Positions 37,801 to 48,964 of a DNA stretch of 64,000 nt are shown in pieces. The stretch lies in contig OU612075.1 of assembly GCA_914767715.1 (NCBI GenBank), forward strand, positions 12,462,001 to 12,526,000. Direction: 5' to 3'. Each line of letters opens with the position of its first letter. Within the stretch, counting starts at the first letter, position 1. This stretch comes from Membranipora membranacea (taxonomy: Eukaryota; Bryozoa; Gymnolaemata; Cheilostomatida; Membraniporidae). Made by a program: the position numbers and the translations under genes. A model generated the notes under the pieces. The model searched no databases. It was given only the letters and a program-made list of their open reading frames with translations, and was not told where the DNA came from.

Positions 37801-38672
37801 AAACGATTTTGGTTGGTTTCTTCTTACAAAATCACAAAGAATTACTAATGTTTCTATCTTATTATTGCTGATTAAGGTAACCTAAAAAAGTTTTGTAATG
37901 ATGATATCCAACACATATTAAATGGCTTTGGTTGTTCCTCTGAAACTTAGAAGATATCAATCAATCAACCAATCAACCTTATTGTTTTCAGTATTCCCAG
38001 GTGGGCTCACGCTCTTTCATGTACTCTGAAAAGACTGTGTGCTTGCTCTCCCCTTTCGATTACTATCTGCCTATTGCTTTCTTTGCCGCCTTTGTGTCAC
38101 TAGCTGTTTTCGACGTTTTGTAAAGATATGTTTGATAAAAATTCCATTAATGCCAGACTAGAAAAAAATACCCCCCTATGGTATCAACAACGTAGAAAAG
38201 AGTAAAGCATGATTTAAACTGACATTTCGTAAACTCATGCTAGATTAATTTTCAATTCACACATTTAGTTGACTCTCCACCGGATGCCTGCCTTTGCTTG
38301 TTACACAATGAAGGTATAATTTCATAACCACATATTACTGACACATTATTGACTGATGTCTTTCAAAGTACATCCATCCTTACACCTACCTAACACACCC
38401 CCTACAGCATTGAAGGGTCAAAAATGTGGATGCCACTCGAGGAAGGCGTGATATTGTGTTGCGTTTCATAAGCAAACTTCAATCAGGAGATTTCTGGTGT
38501 AATCTTGAGTCTTTCTGATTGAATCCTCCTCTCCCCCCCCCCTCCCTGTATGTTGGTGGCTCAGTCATAGGAATTTCAATCCAGGCTTGTTGTTTATTCA
38601 CATTTGATTGGCATATTTCTTCAACGGGTCTGATGTACTATGTTGTGTACACTTATTGTTATTTCCCTTCCA
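34865..38672 (+). repeat. Tandem array of about 1.3-kb units with poly(C) tracts
   Basis: Unit 1 starts near 34870, unit 2 near 36843 and partial unit 3 near 38162; units 2 and 3 are 1319 bp apart and very similar. Landmarks in each: 'tatggtatc.acaa', 'gtaaagcatg', 'ttgactgatgtct', 'gtggatg.cactcgagg', a poly(C) run, 'ggtaccagcgagtaag' and a second poly(C) run. C runs are at 35948-35962, 36375-36395, 37209-37223 and 37638-37650, with an interrupted one near 38534. Unit 1 is longer because about 700 bp (35117-35816) are inserted. Unit 3 stops after 'tatttcccttcca' near 38672. No conserved open frame. Confidence 0.85.
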
Positions 38673-38679
38673 GCCACTG

Positions 38680-40400
38680 AGGTATATATAAATGGAGAGG
38701 GGCCACTAGCTGAGCAGATGGCCATTCATGCATGTCTCACACCTCAGTTGGCAAAGTTCCAATTTTGTGATAACTATTCTTATTGGCGGAGCAATTCCTG
38801 TTATTGTTCTGTGAAAACCGAATCTGTTTGGAGAAACAACTAACTGAAGCAAATACTATGTTGTTTTTTTTGTGCCCATTCACTCACTTCACACTAAAAT
38901 GTTAACTTTTATTGTATTCTTTCGTCAATATATACTAATAAAATTTGAAATAAATACTGCTAATAAAGAAAATACTTTTTAGAGATTGATAGTCTGCAGG
39001 ATGCATCTGTCACGAAGCAGAAGTTTTGGTTAGTGTACCCGGAAATTAGACCAATTCAAGAGAGAAAGAACAGACAACTCTGGACAAGCCTTCTTACAGC
39101 AAATCTAGACAACTCCTAAATGTGTTACTAAATAATAACATGGTTGTGCTTCATAGTAGTTGTGAAATGTGTATAATGATATCATCAAGCCTGTAAATCT
39201 TTATTCCCAGCATCTATATTGATGATGTTAATATCGGTTTCCCTAGCCTTCAATAGCCTGAACTAATAATTTGACAAGGTGGTAGAGGAACTGAGAAGAT
39301 CATCAGGAGTTACTCATGCCACCTACCTTTCACATATGGTCAACAGTCATACCATCGTATTTATTGTTGTCCAATTGAAATTGACTGAAACTATTTTGAC
39401 AATTTTGGTATGACCAACCCTTGATGGCTATAAATTTTGTCAAGGGCCATTGTTGATATTGAATCGATGCCTGGAAATACATGGAATGACCTAGTGTTGA
39501 GGAGCCAGTGCATTATATGTGAGATACTACAATTTGTTTCTCTATTTGCACAGGAACCAACATTAATATCAGAAAGAAGCAGTATGTTAATGTGCATATG
39601 AACAATCTGCTTCTTTTGACATCCAAGGTCAGACTGCCAAGTTACTACATTATAGTGATTGATATGCAGCGGTGATCTTTGAGACATGATTTAGTTTAAT
39701 TCAAAGATAATATACCATGCCTACTGAGATCAAGAACAAGAGATAGATTTTCAGTAGATATTTATTTTCATAACAAGTTCACAGAACAATTTAAGAGGTT
39801 TGCATAGTTTTGTAGAACCAAGTTCTGTCATTATTTCAGCATAACACCAGTAGACGCTGGTGGCTCGACCATATGAGAATCGGTCAGGTGCCATCAACAG
39901 AAGCAGTTTCGGTCAGCGCTCTGCTCTCCATTCCCAAGAGGGAGTAGCTATGTCGGCAAGAGTGGCTATTAACAGATAATGTATGTCTCGTTAGTCACTA
40001 GCAATACCAAAAGTACCTCAATTTTAAATGTAGAAAGATAATGAAAAAAAGTTGTCTGTCCATGTACATTAGTCAGACAACTACGTTCCATCTGACAGAT
40101 AGCACCAGTTTCAATTAAAAACCTAGACAGCTTTGCATTTTATACACATAAGATAGAAGCTTGTTTACTTAGTATTTATTGTCCGAATAAACAGTTGCTT
40201 TTTAGGGCAAGCAGGATTTAATGTCAGAGCTGACGATATACTATGGGAGGTTTGCGGCTATGGTTATTCCAATCAACCATATATACAATCAAATAAACCT
40301 AGTCAGGAATCTTTCAACAAGGATTAAAATTCAACCATAAATATGTGCTGCCAAAATATTAATTCTAGTGCAGTTATTTTAGTTTAAGTATGATTTTAAA
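38680..40400. other. No gene seen
   Basis: Only short frames; the 98-codon minus-strand frame at 39391-39687 shows no recognisable domain. Confidence 0.45.
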
Positions 40401-40409
40401 AAATCGGGT

Positions 40410-40632
40410 GTCTTATCACACGCCACATCCCGAAGCATGGGCGGCGAAATATTAGTGCCTTAGTGGCGAGGCCGCAATATCTGTGCCAGTTTGCAGGCAG
40501 GTCGGAGCACACCTGGGGGCTAACCACACCCCAGTAGTCGATGGACTGCAGTGGGATTCAATTCCACGACCTTCAATATTTGCATGCTAAAGGGCCGGCC
40601 GGTTCTAACCAACTGAACCACCTCCTACTCAA
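40410..40632 (-). mobile_element. tRNA-derived SINE-like copy (family 1)
   Basis: On the minus strand the head reads GGTTCAGTTGGTTAGAAC (A-box region) with a degenerate B box GAATTGAATCC, then a tail containing GCTCCGACCTGCCTGCAAAC and 'taaggcac'. The same tail occurs on the plus strand at 44492-44514, so two copies in opposite orientation define the family. Confidence 0.7.
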
Positions 40633-41070
40633 ATGGATGATAGATATTCATGTCAAAATCTTGTACCAAGGTAATGAAACAATCTCACCTACAGCTACAA
40701 CTCACATTCACAAGATGTTCCCTTTGGTTGTAGCGAGACATGTTTCCTGGGATTTCTCTTAGGTATAGGTATCAGGTAGTCTAATGTATGGGATGTGCTG
40801 GAGTATCAGCCATACATACTCACATACAGATTCTCTCAAGACCACCTGGAACTTTTCTTTAATGCTGTCAGGAAAGCCGATGACCGCAATACAAAAACAA
40901 TTACTCACATCTAGCTTTAAAAGCTGTTTGTAACTTATCCAACTTCCACAGTGTAAGCTATTAAGCCCAACACAATATGGTATAGTGTTGTCTCTCCTTT
41001 TTCCATGTTGAGACAAATCTGGGCATAAATTGAAATATTGCATTGACATTCCTACCAGGGAGTTAGGGAT

Positions 41071-41097
41071 CAGGGAGGGATAAACCCACCCTCCCTG
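41071..41097. repeat. Short GC-rich hairpin
   Basis: CAGGGAGGG and CCACCCTCCCTG form an inverted pair around a short loop. It resembles the 38-bp insertion at 51803-51840. Confidence 0.75.
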
Positions 41098-41254
41098 TTT
41101 TTACAAACCAAAATTCACTACCAGATTTATTATGACTTCTCACTGAACAAGCAGGAGGGAGGTTATACAGGATGAGAATGAGCTTCATCACTGACTAGTT
41201 TTCTATCTTATCTAATACGACCTGTTAGGCTATAAGAACCTCATACCAGACCTA

Positions 41255-43725
41255 TGTATATCTACCGTGGCCCAGAAAGCCGGATAAAATTAAACTTATC
41301 TGCTGTGAATTTAATTTAAAAAGGCCTGAATTGAATTAAACATTTCAGTGAATTTAATCAAACTTTTCTGCATTAAACTTTTCTGCATCAAACTTTCAAG
41401 TTTTGCATCAAACTTTTCTCCTCTCAATCAAACTTTTCTACTCTTAATTAAACTTTTCTGTTCTGCATCAAACTTTTCTGTTCTGCATCAAACTTTTATA
41501 CTCTGCATCAAACTTTTTGTTCTGCATCAAACTTTTCTACACCGAATCAAACTTTTCTGCTCCATTGATATCAACCACCCTATATACTATGTTTTACTGT
41601 ATGCAGGTCCTCAGTCTACAAATTTGCCTCACAGAATATTTTGGTACTTTTTGTTAGAAGGAAGATGAAAGATGAGTAACCAGCTATCTTTGGGCATTCC
41701 CAGTACAAATATTTCTTACCATGCATGCAGGTCTATTAATTAAGATTTGGTACCATACAAGCTGTTATCCACAGCTTTATCAACTACAAGTTTTTAATCA
41801 GGGAATTTCAATAATACAGAGGTATAAGAAATCAATACATTTATAGATATTTGCTGAATTTTCAAATAGCTTTGACAGCAAATGGAAAATCCTTACAACT
41901 GGGATCTTTTGTCGTATACAGTCACAATGAAACTTCAATTTAATTTGTGGGCCTAACCACTACTCTTATCATACTTATTTCATTAGTCAGCAAACAAGCC
42001 TAGTTTTTGGGAACTAACTTTAATAGTAATCTATATTAATATTTCAAAGGAATTAATGAGGGTGCCGGTAGTTCCAGTTCTGTAAGCTAGGCCAGTTCAG
42101 CAATCGTAAGACGTAAGCGACCTTTACTATACTAAGGGCAACAGCTTATCACCAGCCCTAGACTGACTGGCCTCTGCCACAAATCTTTATTATACTATAC
42201 AAGAAGGGAATTTTCATTGCTATCTTACTAATGGTAAAGTCATAAAATTTATTCTCGGCTCGTTACCAATAATCGATTTCCATTAAATTTCTATAATAAC
42301 CAATAAAACATTTAAAAAAAAAGAAGCAATGTATGGACATTGTTTTCTGCTAGCTTGACAATATGAATTCTGCAGCAATCTAAGTGAGGTCACTACAAAA
42401 AAATGGGCTTATGATTTTGCTGGCCACAATCCTCACCCGAAAACCTTATTCATTCTGTTAGCACGAGTCTGACCTAATCCCACAGTGTCAAACAATTTGT
42501 CAAACTTTTAATTGATACTGATACAAACAGGACAATTCACACCAGTGGGTTGCTGCACAACCACACAGGAGATAATATTACATTGATAATAGTCATTGAA
42601 AATATGGACAGGCTAAAATTGCTGTTCAAGAGAACATCCCAATCCTATCCAATTTACTGGGAGTGTTTACCTAGGTAATACATACAGATGTAATAATAGT
42701 ATTCAAAGTGGTGCGGAGGTTTTTGCAAGGGCCAGCCTCTACTAGGATAATTATTTTAGTAAGAGCAGGTGTCATGAAATAGAATTGAATCCGGTCAGAT
42801 GCCAGCTCTTTGTTTCCTATGAGGTTTTATTGCTTTGCATCAGCAGAATATTATAAATTTTTGTTAGCAATCTGACTCATACATACTCAGATTCATACAT
42901 GATAATTGCTTAGCTTCAGCGTATAGCCTAACGAAATTTGTGAAGGGACGGGTCCGAAGAGAATGTGGCTTTCTGTCTGTTGAGGCAATCAACAATTTCT
43001 GTGATGATACACTTTTCACATCTATGTGCTGGACGGGTTTAGAATCCAACACTCATGAAGAAATAATAATCTGTCTAGAAAAGCAAACAGAGGGTCTCTC
43101 CGTATAAACCAGTTTAAATAGAGATTTCTTCCTTTTCATTTCAACAGTGAGATGAAAAGAGAATACTGAAAACCCATAATCTCATCTAATTGAACAAGTG
43201 ATTGATTTTGCTGTGACTCAATGAGATTCAATTTCTCAGAAGTTGGATGGTTTGAGTATATGTGTAAATCTTTTTCTGATAAAGCTGTTCAAAATGTTTG
43301 GGAGAAACGTATTGTCCATGCTGTGTGACTGTGGCCTTGATAAAGACTGCCGTGAAGTTCTATCAGAGACTATAGATAATACATCTATAGTCTCTGGTTC
43401 TATTGCAAATCATCAATGATGAATTGAAATGAAAGCCTATTGACAATGAACTATCGGTAGACTGAGGACCTACATACAGTAATATATAATATAGGGCAGT
43501 TGACATCAATGTAGCGGAAAAGTTAGGTTCAAAGTAGAAAAGTTTGATTCAGAGTAGAAAAGTTTGATGCAGAGTAGAAAAGTTTGATGCAGAACAAAAA
43601 AGTTTGATGCAGAGAAGTTTGATTAAATTCAATGAAATTTTTAATTCAATTCAGGCATTTATAAATTAAATTCACAGCAGATAAGTTTAGTTTTATCCGG
43701 GCCACGGTATATATCCAATAGGCTA
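41255..43725. mobile_element. Foldback element, about 2.47 kb, with minisatellite-bearing inverted arms
   Basis: 41263-41620 is repeated inverted at 43725-43450. Both arms run from TACCGTGGCCC through 'cttatctgctgtgaattt', then a minisatellite of about 17-20 bp units (core ctgcatcaaacttttct), then 'cctatat' and 'caggtcctcagtctac'. The left arm has about eight minisatellite units, the right about five. The left end has an extra 8 bp after CCGTGGCCC. The middle (41630-43440) has no recognisable gene. The 106-codon frame over the left arm is a translation of the minisatellite. Confidence 0.85.
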
Positions 43726-43925
43726 AGCCTGCTTTGATCCCGTAATGGGCCTTATCTTTTTTTCAACTTTAGTTTCCTGTTTGTACCTCTTCTCTTCATT
43801 TTTTTTTAATCTAAAATTGAATATAGGCCTTTTAAATATCACTTGTGTTGAGCATGATGCCAGCTGTGGCCACTATCAAATTAGGCTTTGAAATACTAGA
43901 AAAGATGCGATGATCCGACAACTTT

Positions 43926-44306
43926 AAAGGGCAACCAAGGTTTCGCAGCAATGCATTAATGGGTAGCAAATAATGTGCTGGGCAGCATCAGCTTTGTGCA
44001 TTACGCGATGCAAAACTCAAAGTAGTTGCTGACTCTAGGCTGGGTAACACTTCAGTTTAGGGGAGGTTCCAAGACTTTGCTGTAATAATTATAGAGCACA
44101 GGCTAAATGATAACAGGAACAGGACACTGCTATGTGGTATTCTCTTTTAGCTGAGTTTGAGTACCTGATGGAAGAAATGTTTCACAAGAATTCTGGCTGA
44201 ATAATCATCCGAATTATATTTTGTCTTTTTCCCCATGCAGAAGGTGCAATCTGCTATTAATCAATGGACATCAATGAGAAGTTGTTTGAAACCTTGGTTG
44301 CCCTTT
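43926..44306. mobile_element. 381-bp MITE with 19-bp terminal inverted repeats
   Basis: AAAGGGCAACCAAGGTTTC at 43926 and its exact inverse ending at 44306. The flanks CAACTTT and CAACATT may be a slightly diverged 7-8-bp target duplication, which would suit a hAT-type origin. No coding capacity. Confidence 0.8.
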
Positions 44307-44392
44307 CAACATTGTAGTACCAAGTGTACGTAGTAGATCATATTAATTGATGATTGCGTTTGCCTGATTCATTTTATCATAACCACAGGGAG

Positions 44393-44600
44393 TAAGAGGT
44401 CAGTTGGTTAGAAGGACCACCCTCTAATGCGCAAGCGTTGGAGCTCTTGGGTTCAGATCCCGACTACCGGGCTCGATTGACGCCCCAGATGCGCTCCGAC
44501 CTGCCTGCAAACTGAGAGAAAATTGCGCCGAATACGGCGGCTGCGGCCTTAAGGCACTGCCATTTCTCAGTCTTCGGTCAGAGACAAACCTTTAACCTTC
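44393..44600 (+). mobile_element. tRNA-derived SINE-like copy (family 1)
   Basis: GGTCAGTTGGTTAGAAGGAC gives an A-box-like region and GGTTCAGATCC at 44450-44460 a B box, as in a tRNA gene. The acceptor stem does not pair. The tail GCTCCGACCTGCCTGCAAAC and 'ttaaggcactgcc' is shared with the minus-strand copy near 40500. Confidence 0.75.
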
Positions 44601-45477
44601 ACTTTAACCCCTCAACTGGCAACTCTTATCACTGGCTAACTACTTTTGTAATTAGGAATTGTCAATGGGTGAGTTCAAATTCAATGAATAGTCAGTGATG
44701 ACTGTCACTCTGTCTGCGAGTGTTATCTGACATCAACTGAGATGTTGATGTGAATACCAGATTCTAGTAGCATCTAACCTTATCTAGACTTGTATCTGTT
44801 AGTATAATTTATATAATATATATACATATATGGCCTGGGCTACAAACGAGGAGACTCCTTGCTATAAATACGACAAACATAATAATATTTACAAGTGCAG
44901 TACAAGTACATTTGTTGTAGGTTCCATCAAGGAGTTGGTTTCAATGCCAATGGTATCTTTGCATATAACATTATTTATCAAGGAGAAACTCCTAGTATAA
45001 ACATACACATCTAGGCAAGATATGAGTATCACTTACCCATTGACAGAAGGCAATCCTTGAATTTTTAACCCTCAGTATCACCCAGTATCACCATTGTTAT
45101 CACTGGGACACTTTAGGTTTTGAGACGCTCATAGTGACCGCTCCTTGGCTTCCTTGAGACTGCTTTGACAATTATTGCCAGAGTATCCTTGTATGATTTA
45201 ATCTTTGCAAAATTACTCAATACCCCCTACTTAGGCTGAAAGCTAAGAATTATAGCTAAGTAACAGGAAGATTTGATAATACTAGCGATTTTTGCGCTGG
45301 TTCTCTAATTGGTTGATTGAGTTTGGCCAACCTACCTTGTGATTTCACTTGACCAATAATATACAGTGTAAACCAAAAGCACATGACTTAGCATACAACA
45401 GCCTTATCCACCAGGTTCTGACAGGCTATATAGTGCCCTCGTATCCATTTTTATTCATATCAATGCTTCCAGCATGT

Positions 45478-45755
45478 TTTATCCGCTATGTACCAGTGAG
45501 TAAGATATGATATTACATTTGATAACATATCATCCGGGGGTTTGCCTGTGTATTCAGCGTATTGATTGATACTTCATGCTCCCAAACTGGGAATAACAAT
45601 ATGGTCCCTATGGTATCAGGAATGTTCAGTTTCATTTAATTCTTATTTTTTTTGTTCAAGGTTTAAGTTGAATGCTTCAAGTCAAGTGATGGAAAGAAGA
45701 CAGTAATTATATAGCTCTGTGTTTTATTTAGCCAAGGCCAAATCGCTTGTCAACA
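45478..45755 (+). repeat. Isolated fragment of the 1.3-kb array unit
   Basis: From 'atccgcta' to 'aaatcgcttgtcaac' this is nearly identical to 37360-37636 and 36100-36374. In array unit 3 homology ends at about the same left border, hinting that this 280-bp block is itself a mobile or recombining module. Confidence 0.85.
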
Positions 45756-46576
45756 TTCTTCTACGAACCTCACTTTGAGTACCTTTGTTGGTGGGTTGTC
45801 TGTCATGTAAAATTTGTGGTGATATTCTGATTTAGGCATGATGCAATGACACATGATGCATCATAAATTCAATAGTTTTGAATGAATTCATCCATTTGAA
45901 ATGTGACTCAGTTCGGTAATAAAATGAATATATTGTCTGACCTGCTTTTCATATCAAAGTTTTGATTAATGGAAACACCCAAAGATGCTTGAGGCTGACT
46001 CTCTTAATCAATCAAAAGGTAGCAATTTGCATCTGCACCTGCAGACTGTATGTTCCTTTTAACTACCACAAGACACAGATATGATGGTTCATTCCGATTA
46101 CTTATTTGCATCACTCATAGTTCAATATATAAAAGTCAGGTAAAAATTGATAATCTACTCACTTAGATCATGCAAATGACAGCAACAAAAACTAAGTCAA
46201 CAAGTTTCCATGAATTTCTTTCAATGAAGTATTGTCCCAAGGATTTTCAGTTGACAGGCGGACATGGTCAAATACACCATAAGTCTTATGTTTGTTAGGA
46301 AAACTGTGTACACTAACATAAATAATAAATGGATTAGAATAGTAGTTTTTTTTATCATGTATAACACAAAATTGATGATAAGTTTTCCTCTCATATGTCA
46401 CTAAAAGACAACTCCCCAGAAATATCTCATATTTGTGGTATTTGATAACCCAGGCGGGAAAAGGGGCAGATCCTGATCATAACCTAACATAACAGGGAAG
46501 TGTTGTCAAAACGAAGAATGCATAAGGATTGGATAAAACAAGACAAGAAACTATTAAAAATAAGAACTGACATTGT

Positions 46577-46804
46577 TTATTTCAGTGCAACACGGTACAG
46601 AAAATATATATCTTTGCCAACTCTTCTAATCCAACTACTTAAGGGTGTTGAATTTTTGCTCAGCCTCCTGAACATTTGATGCCCTCTCCGGGTAATAATG
46701 TTCATCAGACTAATTTCAGCCAGACAGTGTCTTAGTACTGCACTAATGAGTTGCAGCACTGAGAAACATCTCTCACAGTCTGCAGTTATTAAAGCCACAA
46801 CCTA
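46577..46804 (-). pseudogene. hAT-type transposase C-terminal fragment
   Basis: The 73-codon frame includes ALITADCERCFSVLQLIS, then LRHCLAEISLMNII. This matches the C-terminal dimerisation segment of hAT transposases and their domesticated zinc-finger relatives (CER-x-FS then an LRNRL-like and LM-like pattern). No upstream catalytic part is recognisable, so it is a fragment. Confidence 0.6.
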
Positions 46805-47189
46805 GAAGACTGAAACTATATCATTTATGTTGCGATATTGGCTCTTATAATATATGCAGTTCAGTGCAGCCCACTCTAAACAAAGCTCTGTCCTGTCTAT
46901 GTAAAAATGGTCAGCTAACAGCTGAAGAAGAAACTAAGTTTCAGAACATTTTTTTCGCCCAAAATACACCTACACCATATTTGATGATTCTTACAGATAT
47001 CCAAGACACTGTTTTCTGTTATATTTACATTTTCCCCTATGACATTCATGACAAAAATACAGAGAACAGAATTAAGAATGCTTATAGTTATTTAAACCAA
47101 CCTCTGTCCATAGCTTTTACTCCTCATACCTACTACTTCAAGAGATTTTTGCTGTCTCTTTAACTATAACATTATTATCTGGGAGTTTA

Positions 47190-47345
47190 GGCAGGAGAGG
47201 TATACACCCGAGGGTGCTGGGGGCTCGAACAATCAACAATGAAAGCTCCCCCAGTGGGACTCGAACCCACAACTCCTGCAGCACTAATCGCCTGGCAGTG
47301 AATAGCAAGCTCGCTAACCGATTGCGCCATCTCACCATCCCCAAA
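47190..47345 (-). mobile_element. tRNA-like SINE head (Leu/Ser-tRNA-like)
   Basis: On the minus strand, A box TGGCGCAATCGG (47329-47318) and B box GGTTCGAGTCC (47267-47257) are near-perfect, separated by a distance that fits a tRNA with a long variable arm. The acceptor ends do not pair and there is no clear anticodon stem, so it is a SINE or pseudogene, not a working tRNA. Its tail is repeated at 47598-47660. Confidence 0.7.
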
Positions 47346-47597
47346 AAAGAATGGGTTGATGGCGCTAATTAGATAGCCCGCTATTCACTACTCGAAGTTG
47401 TGTTCTCTCATCCCACAGCACATTCCAATCCACCATTGCCACCCTATGAAACACAGCGTACGTGTTAGGGTTATTGGCCTTACATGGCCCATTGCTGGGA
47501 CCCCTTGTAGTAGGTTTAACTGTCTTTCCAGCTTGTCAGCATGTCTTTCCATGCTGTCACATGTCTTTCCATGAGTCAGTCAGTAGACAAGTACACA

Positions 47598-47660
47598 GGA
47601 GAGGTATACACCCGAGGGTGCTGGGGGCTGGAACAATCAACAATGAAAGCTCCCCCAGTT
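47598..47660 (-). repeat. Partial second copy of the SINE tail
   Basis: About 60 bp ('gagaggtatacacccgaggg' onward, through 'gctcccccagt') repeat 47197-47257 almost exactly, but the tRNA-like head is missing. Confidence 0.9.
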
Positions 47661-47754
47661 CATTGTGAGTATGAAAAGGAAAAAAAATAATAACAATGCT
47701 ATGCAGTGGAAAATAAAGTGTGTGAGTCAAACAAATTTTTTTGAACCCATATAA

Positions 47755-47764
47755 TTTATTTATT
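47755..47764 (-). terminator. Possible poly(A) signal of gene D
   Basis: Two overlapping AATAAA hexamers on the minus strand, 15-24 nt beyond the stop codon, which would give a very short 3' UTR. Confidence 0.4.
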
Positions 47765-47778
47765 TACCACCTGTAAAT

Positions 47779-48877
47779 TTATACAGGGTAGCTCGCACTT
47801 CGTGAAAATTTACAAGGCTTTCGAAGTTGCTCATAGAACTTGTCCAGTGAAAATGTAGAAGAAGATGTGGCTGACCTTTGTTTTGGCAAATTTACTAGCT
47901 GAAATGCTGTGGTAGAGAGCACAACTGATTCTTTTTCGATTTCATCAGTGTTCAGTATTTTCATTGATTTGATTGATGATATTGCCGACGTAACTGTGTC
48001 TGCTAATGATGTTAACAACTGTGGTGGTTGTGATGAGCATGTTGAGTTTAGTTCAGGATAAGCAAGTTTGAACATTTTCAATTTGAGCCCATCCACGCCT
48101 AGTCTTGAAATAGCATTTGTTGATAGAAGATAAAATTCAGAATCATTCTCAAACTCTTTTGTGGCAGAGTCATCACGGCATTTGGTGAAGACCATGATGA
48201 TTGGAATATTTTCTTTGGTCACTGTAAATGGAAAATAAAATTCTTGATAGTTCTGTGCAATGCCTATTATGACTAATTTAAACGCCATAACTTGTTATGG
48301 TATACAAAATATTGGCTGGGTTTAGTTCATTGTCATATTGAAATTTCCAAAGCTTATAATTATGACGAGGCTTACCTTGTGGTGTTTTGCTGATGTTTCT
48401 TAGAATTCTGGTGGATTCTTGTTGAGATTTCATTGATCTGCTGTCAAAAAGCACCATATAAACTGATGTCTTAGCCATAAAATGCACACCTTCGTTTTCT
48501 GTCTCGAGTATTTGCAGCTTGCTTAAGTGACCTGTTAGAGACAGAAAAAGATAATGAATGGAATGGTTTACTGCAGGCAGTCATGTAAAAGCGAAGAGAG
48601 CTATGATAGGAATAATAAGATTATTGTACTATTTTTGTGATTGTATGCAAAATATGTTAGAATGTTAGAATGTTAGAATGTTAGAATGTCTTTTTTAGAA
48701 ATATCTGAGAGAAACATCTAACTCACCCTTGAATTTCGCTGCTAGTTTTGACTCTTGATAATTCTCATCCAACTTAGTTGTCTTTGAAGCGGCTACTTTC
48801 TTTGTAAGCTGTGCGATCAACGCTGTTTTTCCACACCCCTTAGCACCAACTACCAAGACTCTCTTTGATGAATCCAT
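47779..48877 (-). CDS. Gene D: degenerate Ras-like small GTPase paralogue, three exons
   Basis: Exons are 48877-48727, 48531-48376 and 48221-47779 (151, 156 and 443 nt; 249 residues plus stop). Splice sites are AAGG|GTGAGT, AACAG|GTCAC, CAAG|GTAAGC and TACAG|TGACC. Starts MDSSKRVLVVGAKGCGKTAL; P-loop at residues 11-18. KLQILETENEG (55-65) aligns with Ras KLQIWDTAGQE, so the G3 Asp, Gly and catalytic Gln are replaced by Glu, Asn and Glu. VLFDSRS (77-83) matches the beta-4 strand. TKCRDD (115-120) is G4 without the usual Asp, and STNA (136-139) is a G5-like motif. Spacing of these motifs is nearly that of Ras. The last 90 or so residues are a family-specific extension with a Ser/Thr-rich stretch and AFQLVNLPKQRS. 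A satellite array starts just upstream of the promoter. Confidence 0.83.
48654..48690. repeat. Short tandem repeat in gene D intron 1
   Basis: The 8-bp unit AATGTTAG is repeated about four times inside intron 1 of gene D (48532-48726). Confidence 0.85.
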
Positions 48878-48964
48878 GTTAAGTTGTTTTTGTTCTGTTG
48901 AACCGTAGGAGTGAACTTGGCTGATCTTAAGTGTGTTATAGTTAAATATCTATGAATCCCCTGA

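Noticed and set aside
41348-41668. 106-codon ORF rich in Phe, Leu and Ile
   Set aside because: It is a translation of the minisatellite in the left arm of the foldback element.
46864-47163. 99-codon plus-strand ORF beside the hAT fragment
   Set aside because: No recognisable transposase motif, opposite strand to the hAT piece, and no other support.
47257-47329. Functional tRNA gene
   Set aside because: A and B boxes are good, but the acceptor stem does not pair and the tail is part of a repeated element.
7768-48877. GIMAP-type or ordinary Ras/Rab identity for the four genes
   Set aside because: GIMAP proteins keep a DTPG G3 motif and a different G4 region, and Ras/Rab proteins keep DTAGQ and NKxD; none of these is present.
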